Assembly (NCBI RefSeq): GCF_014203805.1
Contig: NZ_JACHJT010000002.1
Coordinates: 124,001-188,000, forward strand
Direction: 5' to 3'
Source: Lipingzhangella halophila
GTDB taxonomy: Bacteria > Actinomycetota > Actinomycetes > Streptosporangiales > Streptosporangiaceae
Length of the DNA stretch: 64,000 nucleotides
Under the pieces are notes generated by a model. That model saw only the letters and a program-made list of their open reading frames with translations. It did no database searches and was not told where the DNA came from. This document shows positions 32,985-41,839 of the stretch, in pieces; position 1 is the first letter of the stretch, and each line of letters opens with the position of its first letter. Made by a program: the position numbers and the translations under genes.

Positions 32985-33541
32985 GGCCGCCCCTGCGCCG
33001 CCAGCACGCAGTCGCCCATCACTTCGTCCCGCCGGATCCGGGCGCACTGGTCGTCGGTCAGATCCGGCGGCGGGTTGGTGATCCGTCCGGTGTTGCGGAA
33101 CATCAGGTTGTCCGTGTTCCCAACATGCCCGTTGTCACCGACCACGTGGGTCAGTTCGTGCGCGAACGTCCACTGGGTCGCGGTGTCACCGACCCAGAAT
33201 CCGCGCCGTCCCGGCGGGTGGGCGGCGCAACCGCGGAACCCTGCCGTGTCGCCCTGGATGTAGTAGGCGACTATGTCCGCCCCCAGATCCCTGCCGAGGT
33301 CGAAAAGCTCGTCCTCCTCGTCGCTGACCTCGTGCCCGTTGGCCAGGCAGTCGGTCTGGTCCAGGACGAGCAGATCCGGCCGGTCCACAGTGGTCCGCGC
33401 CACCACGGCGATCCACATGCCGCACTCGGGCAGGTAAACCTGGTTACCCGCGTCCAGATCCCGGTTCACATTCGCGTTGGCCCCGTCGATGACGACCACC
33501 GCAACCCGAACGCACTCTCCCGCCACCGGCCCCACCCCCAT
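32723..33541 (-). CDS. Metzincin-like zinc metallopeptidase with C-terminal duplicated domain
   Basis: Up to 272 aa. The zinc site is FAHELTHVVGDNGHVG (about residues 128-143): HExxHxxG with a further His at position 12, one residue later than the strict metzincin consensus, followed by a Met-turn-like NTDNLMF. The N-terminal part ECVRVAVVVIDGANANVN is beta-rich. No clear secretion signal is present at the chosen ATG (33541); GTG starts nearby are possible. The last 90 residues duplicate the neighbouring 97-aa protein. Upstream, 33630-33665 is strikingly AT-rich and may be the promoter. With the HEAT protein it forms a three-gene set immediately upstream of pglW, so a phage-defence accessory role is possible but unproven. 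Confidence 0.75.
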   Translation of the reverse strand: MGVGPVAGECVRVAVVVIDGANANVNRDLDAGNQVYLPECGMWIAVVARTTVDRPDLLVLDQTDCLANGHEVSDEEDELFDLGRDLGADIVAYYIQGDTAGFRGCAAHPPGRRGFWVGDTATQWTFAHELTHVVGDNGHVGNTDNLMFRNTGRITNPPPDLTDDQCARIRRDEVMGDCVLAAQGRPTFLRVHDRGTGFGPPDDHIDVEAVVELDSRPDEFFGFQMRDDKELPARQGMLDLLRSAFEHDTPVRLDYRRTGLTTGVVLRAADLP

Positions 33542-33785
33542 AGCCGCGGTTCGGCCCGGACGGCCCCGCGGTCTCGGCCTGCTCGTTCACCCTCCGTCAC
33601 GTTCCCACTGGCTCCCTCCCCCAACACTGGTAGTGACAAATTGTTTTTATTCTTTTACTTAACGTATTGAGGAGTCTGTTTCCAGCGAGTACGTGCGGGA
33701 AATCCGCATTCCCTGGTGCCGGAGACGGCGCGCCCGGCGCGGCTTCGCGGCCGTGTCTCGCCGGGCCGCGCCGGGCCGCGCCGGC

Positions 33786-34694
33786 TCAGCCCGCTCGGGC
33801 GGCGGCCGCGGTGAAGAGGTCGCGCAGCCAGCGGTGCCCGGGGTCGGGGTCGTTCATGGGGTGCCACCACAGCGCCTCGACCAGCGGGTCGGGGGCGAAC
33901 GGGCACGCCAGCGCGCGGAGCCCCGCCATGCCGCCGGCCTGCTCGGTGAGCCTGCGCTGGATCAGCGCGATCCGTTCCGTTCCGCGGATCAGGCAGGGCA
34001 GCGCGACGAAGCTTTCCGCCACGATGCGGACGTCCGGCTCTACACCCAGTGCGCGCATCTGCCGGTCGGCCGGGGTGTAGGCGGTTGGCCGGTGGTAGGT
34101 GAACACCCAGGGCAGTTCCCCGAGCTGGCTGACGGTCAGCTCGTCGCCGACCCGGGAGTTGTCCGTCGAGACCAGGCACGCCCAGTCGTCGGTGAAGAGG
34201 TCGCGGTAGGGCAGGTCGCGCAGGAAGCCGTGCGGCAGGACCAGAGCGTCGGTGGTGCGCAGCACCTCGGCGGCGTTGTCGACCGAGTCGTTGGTCAACT
34301 GGCGCAGGTGCAGCCTGATGCGGGGTGCCCGTTCCTCGGCCAGGCTGGACAGCGCGTCGCCCAGCACGGCCAGGGAGTAGTCGGACATGGCGATGGCGAA
34401 CTCCCGCTCCGAGCGCGCCGGGTCGAAGTCGGGTTGGGCGGCGAACACCCGGCGCGCGCTGGCCACCGTCGCGTCGGTGGGGTCCACCAGCCGCGCGGCC
34501 AGCGGGGTGAGCACGTGGACGTTGCCCACCCGGCTGAGCAGTTCGTCGTCGAAGTGCCGGCGGAGCCGGTTCAGGGCGGCGCTCACGGCCGGCTGGCTCA
34601 CCCCCAGGCGCTCCGCGGCGCGGGTGACGTTGCGTTCGTGCAGCAGTGCCTGCAACGTCACCAGCAGGTTCAGATCCAGGTTGGCGAGCCGCAT
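33786..34694 (-). CDS. LysR-family regulator
   Basis: A 302-aa LTTR with an N-terminal HTH (MRLANLDLNLLVTLQALLHE, then NVTRAAERLGVSQPAVSAALNRLR, residues about 1-50) and a substrate-binding domain of NodD/nahR type (FAIAMSDYSLAVLGD, then VEALWWHPMNDPDPGHRWLR at the C-terminus, which is a family hallmark). The ATG at 34694 lies directly behind GGAGGAGGG; a start 16 codons upstream has no such site. It diverges from a cyclase/monooxygenase operon and probably controls it in response to an aromatic or hydroxylated acid, as NahR-like members do. Confidence 0.92.
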   Translation of the reverse strand: MRLANLDLNLLVTLQALLHERNVTRAAERLGVSQPAVSAALNRLRRHFDDELLSRVGNVHVLTPLAARLVDPTDATVASARRVFAAQPDFDPARSEREFAIAMSDYSLAVLGDALSSLAEERAPRIRLHLRQLTNDSVDNAAEVLRTTDALVLPHGFLRDLPYRDLFTDDWACLVSTDNSRVGDELTVSQLGELPWVFTYHRPTAYTPADRQMRALGVEPDVRIVAESFVALPCLIRGTERIALIQRRLTEQAGGMAGLRALACPFAPDPLVEALWWHPMNDPDPGHRWLRDLFTAAAARAG

Positions 34695-34724
34695 CTCCCT
34701 CCTCCGCCCCGGCATATAACCGCC

Positions 34725-34743
34725 GTTGATAGCCACCATCAAC
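34725..34743. promoter_or_regulatory. LysR-type operator (T-N11-A dyad)
   Basis: GTTGAT-N7-ATCAAC, a perfect 6-bp inverted repeat, lies between the divergent lysR gene and the cyclase gene. The spacing and ends fit the LTTR T-N11-A box. Confidence 0.7.
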
Positions 34744-34810
34744 TATCTCGTCTTCCCTGATGGTGCGCGGCCGGGCCATCGTGAAGCAAGTCACGTTGAG
34801 GGGAGGCTCA

Positions 34811-35785
34811 TTGAACGCGGAGACCAGTCGGGTGGAGGCCGAACACGCCATCGCCGAGGCCGCGACCGAATGCTCCAACTGGGGGCGCTGGGGCAACGAC
34901 GACCGGCTCGGCACCCTGAACTACCTGTCCGAGACCAAGCGCGCCGAAGGCGCGCGGCTGGTGCGGCGCGGCGTGTCGGTCTCGCTGGCGCAGCGCTTCG
35001 AGGCGGAGGGTCCGCAGAAAGGGTGGCGGCGCCGCACGAACCCGGTCCACACCATGCTGGAGACCGGCCTGGACGCGGCCGCGGGCACCCAGGGCTTCCC
35101 GCACGGGATCGGCGGCGCGGACGACGTCGTGTTCATGCCGCTGCAGTGCTCGACGCAGTGGGACGGCCTGGGGCACATCTTCGACCACGGCCGGGCGTGG
35201 AACGGCCGCAACGCCGCCGAGGTGGTCACCAGCCTGGGCGACCAGGTCACCGGCATCGAGACCGCCGCGGGGGTGATCGCCGGCCGCGGTGTGCTGCTCG
35301 ACGTCGGCCGCGCGTTGGGCGAGTCCGGCGAGCTCCCGGACGGGTTCGCGATCACCGAACGCCACCTCGCCGACACCATCGCCCGCCAGGGCGAGAGTTC
35401 CCGCGTTGGCCGCGGCGACATCGTGCTCGTGCGCACCGGCCAGCTCACCCGGGCCCGTCGGGACGGCTGGGGCGACTACGCCGGCGGGCCGGCACCGGGA
35501 CTGTCCTTCGGCACCGCCGGATGGCTGCACCGCACCGAGATCGCGGCGATCGCCACCGACACCTGGGGGTTCGAGGTGCGCCCCAACGAGTTCGACGGCG
35601 CCTTCCAACCGCTGCACCAGGTCGCGATTCCGCACATCGGGCTCTACATCGGGGAGATGTGGGACCTGGACGCCCTCGCGGCGGAGTGCGCGGCCGACGG
35701 CGGCTACGACTTCTGGCTCACCGCGGCGCCCCTGCCGGTCACGGGCGCCGTCGGCTCCCCCGTCAACCCCATCGCAGTGAAGTGA
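34811..35785 (+). CDS. Cyclase-family (kynurenine-formamidase-like) hydrolase
   Basis: A 324-aa protein if translation begins at TTG 34811, which sits 5-6 nt after GGGGAGG; an ATG at 34760 has no ribosome binding site. The family core is LQCSTQWDGLGHIFDHGRAWNG, the metal-binding H/D cluster of the cyclase superfamily. GRGVLLDVGR, RGDIVLVRTGQLTRAR and PLHQVAIPHIGLYIGEMWDLD match longer cyclase-family proteins that hydrolyse amides or lactones. It is followed 10 bp later by an FAD monooxygenase gene, so both are probably steps in one catabolic route for an aromatic or cyclic acid. The substrate is not identifiable. Confidence 0.88.
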   Translation: MNAETSRVEAEHAIAEAATECSNWGRWGNDDRLGTLNYLSETKRAEGARLVRRGVSVSLAQRFEAEGPQKGWRRRTNPVHTMLETGLDAAAGTQGFPHGIGGADDVVFMPLQCSTQWDGLGHIFDHGRAWNGRNAAEVVTSLGDQVTGIETAAGVIAGRGVLLDVGRALGESGELPDGFAITERHLADTIARQGESSRVGRGDIVLVRTGQLTRARRDGWGDYAGGPAPGLSFGTAGWLHRTEIAAIATDTWGFEVRPNEFDGAFQPLHQVAIPHIGLYIGEMWDLDALAAECAADGGYDFWLTAAPLPVTGAVGSPVNPIAVK

Positions 35786-35795
35786 GGACCGCCCT

Positions 35796-36923
35796 ATGCC
35801 CGCCGTGAACACCGTGCTGATCGTCGGCGGAGGCACCGCCGGCTGCTCCCTTGCGATTCTGCTGGCCCGCGCGGGCGTGGAGGTCGGGATCGCCGAGATC
35901 AAGACCGACTGGACCGTACACGGATCCGGTATCACGTTGCAGGGCAACGCCCTGCGCGTGCTCCGCGAGGTCGGGGTGCTGCCCGAGGTCCTGGAGAGCG
36001 GATTCGCGTTCGACGAGCTGGGGCTGCGCTCGTCCTCCGGTGCTGTGCTGGCGGAGATCCCGGACGCCCGCACCGGCGGTCCCGACCTGCCCGCGACCGT
36101 GGGGATGGACCGTCCGCGGCTGGCGGAGATCCTGTCCGCGGCGGCCACGAGGGCGGGAGCCGAGGTCCTCCTCGGGCTCACCGCCAGCGAGCTGCGCCAG
36201 GACGAGTCGGGCGTGGACGTGACCTTCAACGACGGCACCAGCGCGCGCTACGACCTGGTCGTGGGCGCCGACGGCATCCGGTCGCACACCCGGTCCCTGC
36301 TGGGGATCACCACCGCGCCCCGGCCCACCGGGATGTCGATCTGGCGGGTGCACACCCGCCGCCCTCCGGGCCTGGAGCGCACGGACCTGTGCTATGACGG
36401 CCCCTGCTACATCGCCGGCTACTGCCCGACGGGCGCGGACAGCCTCTACGCCTACCTGGTGGAGGACAGCCAGGACCGGACAATGCTGTCGAGTGCGGAG
36501 GGGCTGGGGATCGTGCGCGGGCTCGCCGCCGGCTACCACGGCTTCTGGGACGAGATCCGCGCGAGCCTGGACGGCCACGCGAGCGTCAACCACACGGCCT
36601 TCGAGTCGCTACTGGTACCCGCCCCGTGGAACCGCGGCCGCGTCGCGCTCATCGGGGACGCCGTGCACGCCTGCCCGCCCACCCTCGCGCAGGGGGCGGC
36701 CATGTGCCTGGAGGACGCCTCGGTGCTCGCCGACGTCCTGCTGTCGGCCGAGCGGCTGGACCAGGGGCTGTTGGACGCGTTCACCGCCCGGCGGTTCGAC
36801 CGGACCCGCACCATCGTCGACAGCTCCCTGCTGCTGACCCGGTGGATCCGCGACGGCTCCACCGACGCCGACGTCCCCGCCCTGATGAACCGCATCGCCG
36901 AGCTGGTCACCGAGCCCGCGTGA
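35796..36923 (+). CDS. FAD-dependent aromatic monooxygenase
   Basis: A 375-aa PHBH-fold enzyme. The FAD-binding VLIVGGGTAGCSLAILLARAG (GxGxxG) lies at residues 7-27, the DG motif is in YDLVVGADGIRSHTRSLLG (about 148-166), and the GD motif is in VALIGDAVHACPPTLAQGAAM (about 283-303), with LEDASVLADVL following. No fused C-terminal thioredoxin domain is present. Enzymes of this class hydroxylate aromatic rings or perform oxidative decarboxylation using NAD(P)H. It is co-directional with and 10 bp after the cyclase-family gene, under the divergent LysR regulator. Confidence 0.9.
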   Translation: MPAVNTVLIVGGGTAGCSLAILLARAGVEVGIAEIKTDWTVHGSGITLQGNALRVLREVGVLPEVLESGFAFDELGLRSSSGAVLAEIPDARTGGPDLPATVGMDRPRLAEILSAAATRAGAEVLLGLTASELRQDESGVDVTFNDGTSARYDLVVGADGIRSHTRSLLGITTAPRPTGMSIWRVHTRRPPGLERTDLCYDGPCYIAGYCPTGADSLYAYLVEDSQDRTMLSSAEGLGIVRGLAAGYHGFWDEIRASLDGHASVNHTAFESLLVPAPWNRGRVALIGDAVHACPPTLAQGAAMCLEDASVLADVLLSAERLDQGLLDAFTARRFDRTRTIVDSSLLLTRWIRDGSTDADVPALMNRIAELVTEPA

Positions 36924-36947
36924 GGTAACCGGAGGAGAGGCGGCAAA

Positions 36948-36979
36948 GGCGCCGGCGCCGGGGGTGCCGGCGCCGGCGC
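36948..36979. terminator. Hairpin between convergent genes
   Basis: GGCGCCGGCGCC followed by a short loop and GCCGGCGCCGGCGC forms a very GC-rich stem between the stop of the FAD monooxygenase gene and the stop of the binding-protein gene. There is no T-run, but the position suits a bidirectional terminator. Confidence 0.6.
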
Positions 36980-36992
36980 GGGGTGGGGGCGG

Positions 36993-38249
36993 TTACTCCT
37001 CCTGGTAGGCCTCGTCCATGGCGGCGAGCGCGTCGTCGATGCCGGCCTGGTCGCTGAAGACCTCCTGCACGCCGGTGAAGTGCGCGGACTGCACCTCGGC
37101 GTTCGGCCAGCGCTGGTCCATGAACGGCACGGTGCGTCCGGACTGCTGGAACTCGTCGGCGGTCTCAAGGGCCGGGTCGAGCTCGTAGATGTCGGTGGGG
37201 ATGCCCGGCAGCGCGCCCGCCTCCTCGGCGTAGAGGGCGACGTTCTCGGGTTCAGCCATGAAGTCCAGGAACTCGGCGGCCAGGTCGGGGTTGCCGGTAT
37301 CGGCGTTGATGCCGTAGGCGCCGCCGGCCGCGCCGGGCATCAGTGTCTCCTCGGGGGAGTCGGTGGCGGGCAGCGCGAACATGTCGAACTCGGTGTCCCC
37401 TGCCTCCGAGCGCAACTGGTTCAGGCTGGTGGTCACCTGGACCACCGCGACCGCGTCGCCGTCGGCCACCTGCTGCAGCGAGTTCTCATAGCTGGTGCCC
37501 ACCGGGTCGTCGTTGAAGCAGCCCTCCTCGTCCATCTCCGTGTACATCTCCATGGCGGTGCGCCACTCGGAATCGGCGAACGTGGCGTCCCCTTCGGCCA
37601 TCTGCTCGTGGAAGTCGGGGGTCTCGCCGTAGACGAGGGTGGCGACCAGCGCGTAGTTCACCAGCTGGGTGACCCAGTCGGTCTGCAGGCCCGCCGCGAA
37701 GGCCACCCGGCCGTCCTCCTGCGCGGCCGAGCACAGGTCGAGCAGCTCCGACCAGGTGGCGGGGGGTTCGGCGCCGATGGCCTCCATCGCCTCCACGTTG
37801 TACATGGCACCGATGGCCGAGGCGGTCATGGGCAGGATGTAGGGGGTGCCGTCGACCTGCGTCACCGGCCTGAACGACTCGGGGATGTCGGTCGCCCACT
37901 CGTGCTCGGACAGGTCGGCGAGGTAGTCGGCCGGGGCGATGGCCTCGATGGCGCCGGGGTTGCCGTTGCCGGGCCAGGCGAAGAACACGTCCGGGGCGGT
38001 GCCCGACGACAGCTGGGTGCGCAGCGTGGCCTGGTACTGGTCGGTGTCGGCGAAGGTGGTCTCGATCTCGACGTCGGGGTTGTCCTCCTGGAACTTCTCG
38101 ATGACGGCCTCGATCGGCGCGCGGTCGGTGGCCACCGAGGCGATCTTGAGGGCGTCCCCGCCTTGCGCGTCGGGGCCGCCCGCGCATGCGGTCGCGAGGA
38201 CCAGCGGTACCAGTGCGGCCGCGGGTAGGAGTCGGCGCGGTGTTGTCAT
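36993..38249 (-). CDS. ABC transporter sugar-binding lipoprotein
   Basis: A 418-aa extracellular solute-binding protein (family 1). The N-terminus is a lipoprotein signal peptide with lipobox LATAC, Cys at residue 23. The mature part opens LKIASVATDRAPIEAVIEKF, then NPDVEIETTFADTDQYQATL and GTAPDVFFAWPGNG, typical of CUT1 oligosaccharide-binding proteins. It is last in the minus-strand set permease, permease, rhamnosidase, binding protein, an unusual place since the binding protein is more often first. No ATPase gene is present; such systems usually share an MsiK-type ATPase encoded elsewhere. A rhamnoside ligand is inferred from the neighbour. Confidence 0.92.
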   Translation of the reverse strand: MTTPRRLLPAAALVPLVLATACAGGPDAQGGDALKIASVATDRAPIEAVIEKFQEDNPDVEIETTFADTDQYQATLRTQLSSGTAPDVFFAWPGNGNPGAIEAIAPADYLADLSEHEWATDIPESFRPVTQVDGTPYILPMTASAIGAMYNVEAMEAIGAEPPATWSELLDLCSAAQEDGRVAFAAGLQTDWVTQLVNYALVATLVYGETPDFHEQMAEGDATFADSEWRTAMEMYTEMDEEGCFNDDPVGTSYENSLQQVADGDAVAVVQVTTSLNQLRSEAGDTEFDMFALPATDSPEETLMPGAAGGAYGINADTGNPDLAAEFLDFMAEPENVALYAEEAGALPGIPTDIYELDPALETADEFQQSGRTVPFMDQRWPNAEVQSAHFTGVQEVFSDQAGIDDALAAMDEAYQEE

Positions 38250-38300
38250 GGGGATCTCCGTAGTGCTGCGAGGGGGTGTCGGGGTGGGGCCGCGCGGTTC

Positions 38301-41021
38301 TCACGCGGCGGTGTGCGCGGGTGCGGTGAAGGTGTAGGAGCCGGATCCGGTGCTGAGTAGGAGGTGGTCGGGGCCCGATTCCAGGACGGCCAGGTCCTCG
38401 GCCTCCGCGGCGGGCCGCCCGGATTCGGCGACCCTCTCGGGCGCGGTCGTGGGGACGCGGATGCGGGCGCGGGCCCCGGGCGGGATGAGCACGTCGAGGA
38501 AGAGGGTGTTTCCGTCGACGCGCCAGCGCGACTCGATGCGGCCGCGCACCGACTCATAGGCGGCGCTCGCCCACGTCAGCTCCCCACCGGGGCGGGGCGC
38601 GAGCACCAGGTCGGCGTAGCCCACCGAGTCGGGGGTCTGGTCGATGCCGGCCACGTGCCGGTACAGCCAGGCACCGACCGAGCCGAGCGAGTAGTGGTTG
38701 AACGAGTTCATCTCGGCCGACTGGAAACCGCCCTCGTTGGTCCAGCCGTCCCAGCGCTCCCAGATCGTGGTGGCGCCGTGGGCGATGGAGTAGCCCCAGG
38801 AGGGGTAGCGGTCGTCGTGCAGCAGCGCGTAGGCCAGGTCCGCCCGCCCGATCTCGGTCAGGACCGGGCACAGCAGCGCCACGCCCACGAACCCGGTGGT
38901 CAGCGAGCGGCCGCGGGCCTCGATGTCGGCGACCAGGTGCCCGGCGGCCGCCTCCCGCTGGTCGGGTGTGAGCAGGTCGAAGGCCAGTCCCAGCAGGTAG
39001 GCGGTCTGCGTCCCGCTCTCGATCCGGCCGTCGCCGTCCACGAACGCGGCGCGGAACGCCGCGGCGATCTCGTCGGCGAGCCGCCTGTAACGCTCGGCGT
39101 CTTCCCGGCGGCCGGTCGCGTCGGCCGCCAGCGAGACCAGCCGGGCGCTGTGGGCGAAGTAGGCGGTGGCCAGCACGTCGCGGGAGGTGCGCGCGTCCAC
39201 CTGCAGCCAGTCGCCGTAGTTGTTGCCGGTGGAGTTGCGCCAGACCAGTCCGGGGTTGTCCCGCCGGATGTGCTCGACCCAGCGGGCCATCGCCGGGTAG
39301 CACCGCTCCAGCAGGCGCGCGTCGCCGTAGGCGCGGTAGAGGTGCCAGGGGATGATCACGCCGGCGTCGCCCCAGGCGGGGGCGCCTTCCCGGTCGAACA
39401 GCAGCAGCGGGGCGACGTCGCTGAACGCGCCCTCCGGCGTCTGCGCGTCCATCAGGTCGTCCAGCCAGCGGTCGAAGAAGGCGCCGGCGTCGGCGTTGAG
39501 GCACGCGGTGGGCAGGAAGATCTGCGCGTCGGCGGTCCAGCCCAGGCGTTCGTCGCGCTGCGGGCAGTCGGTGGGGACCGCGACGAAGTTCCCGCGCTGG
39601 CCCCAGCGGATGTTGCGCACCAGCCGGTTGACACCGGAGTCGGAGCAGTCGAACTCGCCGGTCCACTCGAGGTCGTTGTGCAGCACCCGGGCGGTGATCT
39701 CGGAGGGCTCGGGCGGCTGTGACAGGCCGCTGACCTCGGCGTAGCGGAACCCGTGGAGGGTGAAGGCGGGCTCGAACACCTCGCCGCCGGGGTTGCCGGC
39801 GCAGACGTAGGTGTCGGTGGCCTCGGCGGTGCGGAGGTTCGCCGTGTACAGCTCGCCCTTGTCGTCGAGGACCTCGGCGTGGCGCAGCACCACGCGGGCG
39901 CCCTCCGCTTCGCTCAACCGCAGCCGGACGCGCCCCACAGCGTTCTGCCCGAAGTCGGCGATCCACCGGTCGGGCCCGCGGCGCCGCAGGCTGACCGCGG
40001 GGAGTTCGCCGCAGACCCGGACGGGCTCATCCCGTTCGGCCACCAGCAGGTGGTGGTCGCGGCCGAAGACGCCCGCGGGCGCCCAGTCAGCGTCGTCGAA
40101 TCCGGGGCGGTCCCAGCCGTGCGGTTCGAGCCGGGCGTCGCGGTACTCGCCCATCAGCAGGTCGGCGGCCACGATGGCGCCGGGCGCCTCCTTCCAGGTG
40201 CCGTCGCTCACCACCGTGCGGCACGAGCCGTCGGGGTAGTCGAGGACGAGTTGGACGAGCAGCCGGGGCGCCGGGCCGTAGTGGCGGCCCTGCCGGCGCC
40301 GTTCCATGCCGACATAGCCGCTCCACCATCCGTCGGCCAGCACCGCGCCGATGGTGTTCTCGCCGTGGGTGACCAGGTCGGTGACGTCGAAGGACTGGTA
40401 GGGCTGGCGGTAGCGGTAGTCCGTCCATCCGGGCGCGAGCTCGGCGTCGCCCACGCGGCGGCCGTTGATCCGCAGCTCGTACAGCCCGCGGGCGGTGACG
40501 TAGGCGCGCGCCCGCACCGGCGTTTCGGAGCTGCGGAAGTCGCGGCGCAGGTGGGCGGCCGGCGGGATGTCGGACAGGGCGGCCGAGAGCGGGACGTCCT
40601 GCGGCGGCTCCATCTGCGGCGCGGTGCGCGGGTCGCGCCCGATCCAGGCGGCGCTCCAGTCGTCGGGGTGCAGCAGGCCCGTCTCGAACCAGGAGAAGAC
40701 GGGTTCGCCCTCCCGGCCCTCGATGTCGCGCACCTGCACGCTCCAGGCGTAGCGGGTGCGGGACTCCAGCGGCTCGCCGTCGTAGGCGACACCGGTGTGC
40801 TCGGCGGACTCGACCCAGCCCGGTTCCCACACCGGCCGGTCCACCTCGCCGTCGGGGCGGCACCGCAGGACCCGCAGCCGGTAGGCGGCGGGCGCGTCGC
40901 CGCGGCGGGCCGAGCGCAGCCGCCACCGGAAGCGTGGGTGCGCCCCGCCCAGGCCGAGCGGTTCACTGCGCTGCTCGCACTGCGGGTGGTAGGGGGCGAG
41001 CGCGGTCGGTGACGGTGTCAA
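38301..41021 (-). CDS. GH78 alpha-L-rhamnosidase
   Basis: A 906-aa glycoside hydrolase family 78 enzyme. N-terminal beta domains (WSAAWIGRDPR; ARAYVTARGLYELRINGRRVGD; AVLADGWWSGYVG) are followed by the (alpha/alpha)6 barrel with CPQRDERLGWTADAQIFLPT, where GH78 enzymes have the conserved acid cluster, WGDAGVIIPWHLYRAYGD, and SAEMNSFNHYSLGSVGAWLY, which carries the second conserved Glu. It cleaves terminal alpha-L-rhamnose from glycosides. No signal peptide is seen, so the enzyme is probably cytoplasmic and acts on imported rhamnosides. The start is a TTG at 41021, overlapping the permease stop and preceded by GGAGGG; an apparent longer frame reaching 41849 is a shadow of the permease gene. 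Confidence 0.92.
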   Translation of the reverse strand: MTPSPTALAPYHPQCEQRSEPLGLGGAHPRFRWRLRSARRGDAPAAYRLRVLRCRPDGEVDRPVWEPGWVESAEHTGVAYDGEPLESRTRYAWSVQVRDIEGREGEPVFSWFETGLLHPDDWSAAWIGRDPRTAPQMEPPQDVPLSAALSDIPPAAHLRRDFRSSETPVRARAYVTARGLYELRINGRRVGDAELAPGWTDYRYRQPYQSFDVTDLVTHGENTIGAVLADGWWSGYVGMERRRQGRHYGPAPRLLVQLVLDYPDGSCRTVVSDGTWKEAPGAIVAADLLMGEYRDARLEPHGWDRPGFDDADWAPAGVFGRDHHLLVAERDEPVRVCGELPAVSLRRRGPDRWIADFGQNAVGRVRLRLSEAEGARVVLRHAEVLDDKGELYTANLRTAEATDTYVCAGNPGGEVFEPAFTLHGFRYAEVSGLSQPPEPSEITARVLHNDLEWTGEFDCSDSGVNRLVRNIRWGQRGNFVAVPTDCPQRDERLGWTADAQIFLPTACLNADAGAFFDRWLDDLMDAQTPEGAFSDVAPLLLFDREGAPAWGDAGVIIPWHLYRAYGDARLLERCYPAMARWVEHIRRDNPGLVWRNSTGNNYGDWLQVDARTSRDVLATAYFAHSARLVSLAADATGRREDAERYRRLADEIAAAFRAAFVDGDGRIESGTQTAYLLGLAFDLLTPDQREAAAGHLVADIEARGRSLTTGFVGVALLCPVLTEIGRADLAYALLHDDRYPSWGYSIAHGATTIWERWDGWTNEGGFQSAEMNSFNHYSLGSVGAWLYRHVAGIDQTPDSVGYADLVLAPRPGGELTWASAAYESVRGRIESRWRVDGNTLFLDVLIPPGARARIRVPTTAPERVAESGRPAAEAEDLAVLESGPDHLLLSTGSGSYTFTAPAHTAA

Positions 41022-41839
41022 CCTTTGATCCCTCCGGCGAATCCTTTGATGATGTGCTTCTGCATCAGGAAGTAGGCGACGAGGATCGGCGCGACGCCGA
41101 TGACCAGGCCGGCGAAGACGAGCTGCCACTGCGAGGTGTACTGGCCGACGAACCCGAAGATCGCTACTGGGATGGTCTGCTGCGGGCTGCCGCTGAGGTA
41201 GAGCAGCGGGGTGAGGAAGTCGTTCCAGACGAAGATCGTGTTGAGGATGACGACCGTGCCGGTGATGGGGCGCAGCTGGGGGAACACCACGCTGCGGAAC
41301 GCCCGCAGCGGGCCGCAGCCGTCGATCAGCGCGGCCTCCTCGTAGCCGCGGGGCAGGGCGCGCAGGAATCCGGTGTAGAGGAACACGGAGAACGGCACCT
41401 GCAACCCGGAGTAGAACAGGACCAGCGACCACACCGTCCCCAGCAGGCCCAGGTCGCGGATGGTCTGGTACAGCGGGATCAGCGCGAGCTGGAAGGGCAG
41501 CAGCAGGCCGAACATCACCAGCACGAACGTCACCCGCGACCAGCCGGCGCTGACCCGGGCCAGCGGGTAGGCCGCCAACGCGGAGACCACCACGATGATC
41601 AGCACGCTCAACCCGGTGACCACCGCGCTGTTGACGATCGCGCCGCCCAGCCCGGCTTGCCGCCAGGCGTCGGCGTAGTTGGCCAGCGTGGGGTCCGAGG
41701 TGGGCACCATCGCCGCAGCGGAGTCGCCCGGGGTGCGCAGCGACAGGTTGACCAGGATGTAGAGGGGGAAGGCGAACGCGGCGGCGGTGAGAACCATGAC
41801 CGCTTCGAGCAGCAGGGTGCGCCAGGTGTAGCGGTTCAT
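41018..41839 (-). CDS. ABC sugar permease (MalG type)
   Basis: A 273-aa CUT1 inner-membrane permease with six predicted membrane segments (TLLLEAVMVLTAAAFAFPLYILV near the start; LIIVVVSALAAYPLA; FVLVMFGLLLPFQLALIP; and others) and the EAA loop YEEAALIDGCGPLRAFRSVVFPQLRP that contacts the ATPase. The ATG at 41839 overlaps the upstream permease stop by ATGA, and its stop overlaps the rhamnosidase TTG start. Confidence 0.93.
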   Translation of the reverse strand: MNRYTWRTLLLEAVMVLTAAAFAFPLYILVNLSLRTPGDSAAAMVPTSDPTLANYADAWRQAGLGGAIVNSAVVTGLSVLIIVVVSALAAYPLARVSAGWSRVTFVLVMFGLLLPFQLALIPLYQTIRDLGLLGTVWSLVLFYSGLQVPFSVFLYTGFLRALPRGYEEAALIDGCGPLRAFRSVVFPQLRPITGTVVILNTIFVWNDFLTPLLYLSGSPQQTIPVAIFGFVGQYTSQWQLVFAGLVIGVAPILVAYFLMQKHIIKGFAGGIKG

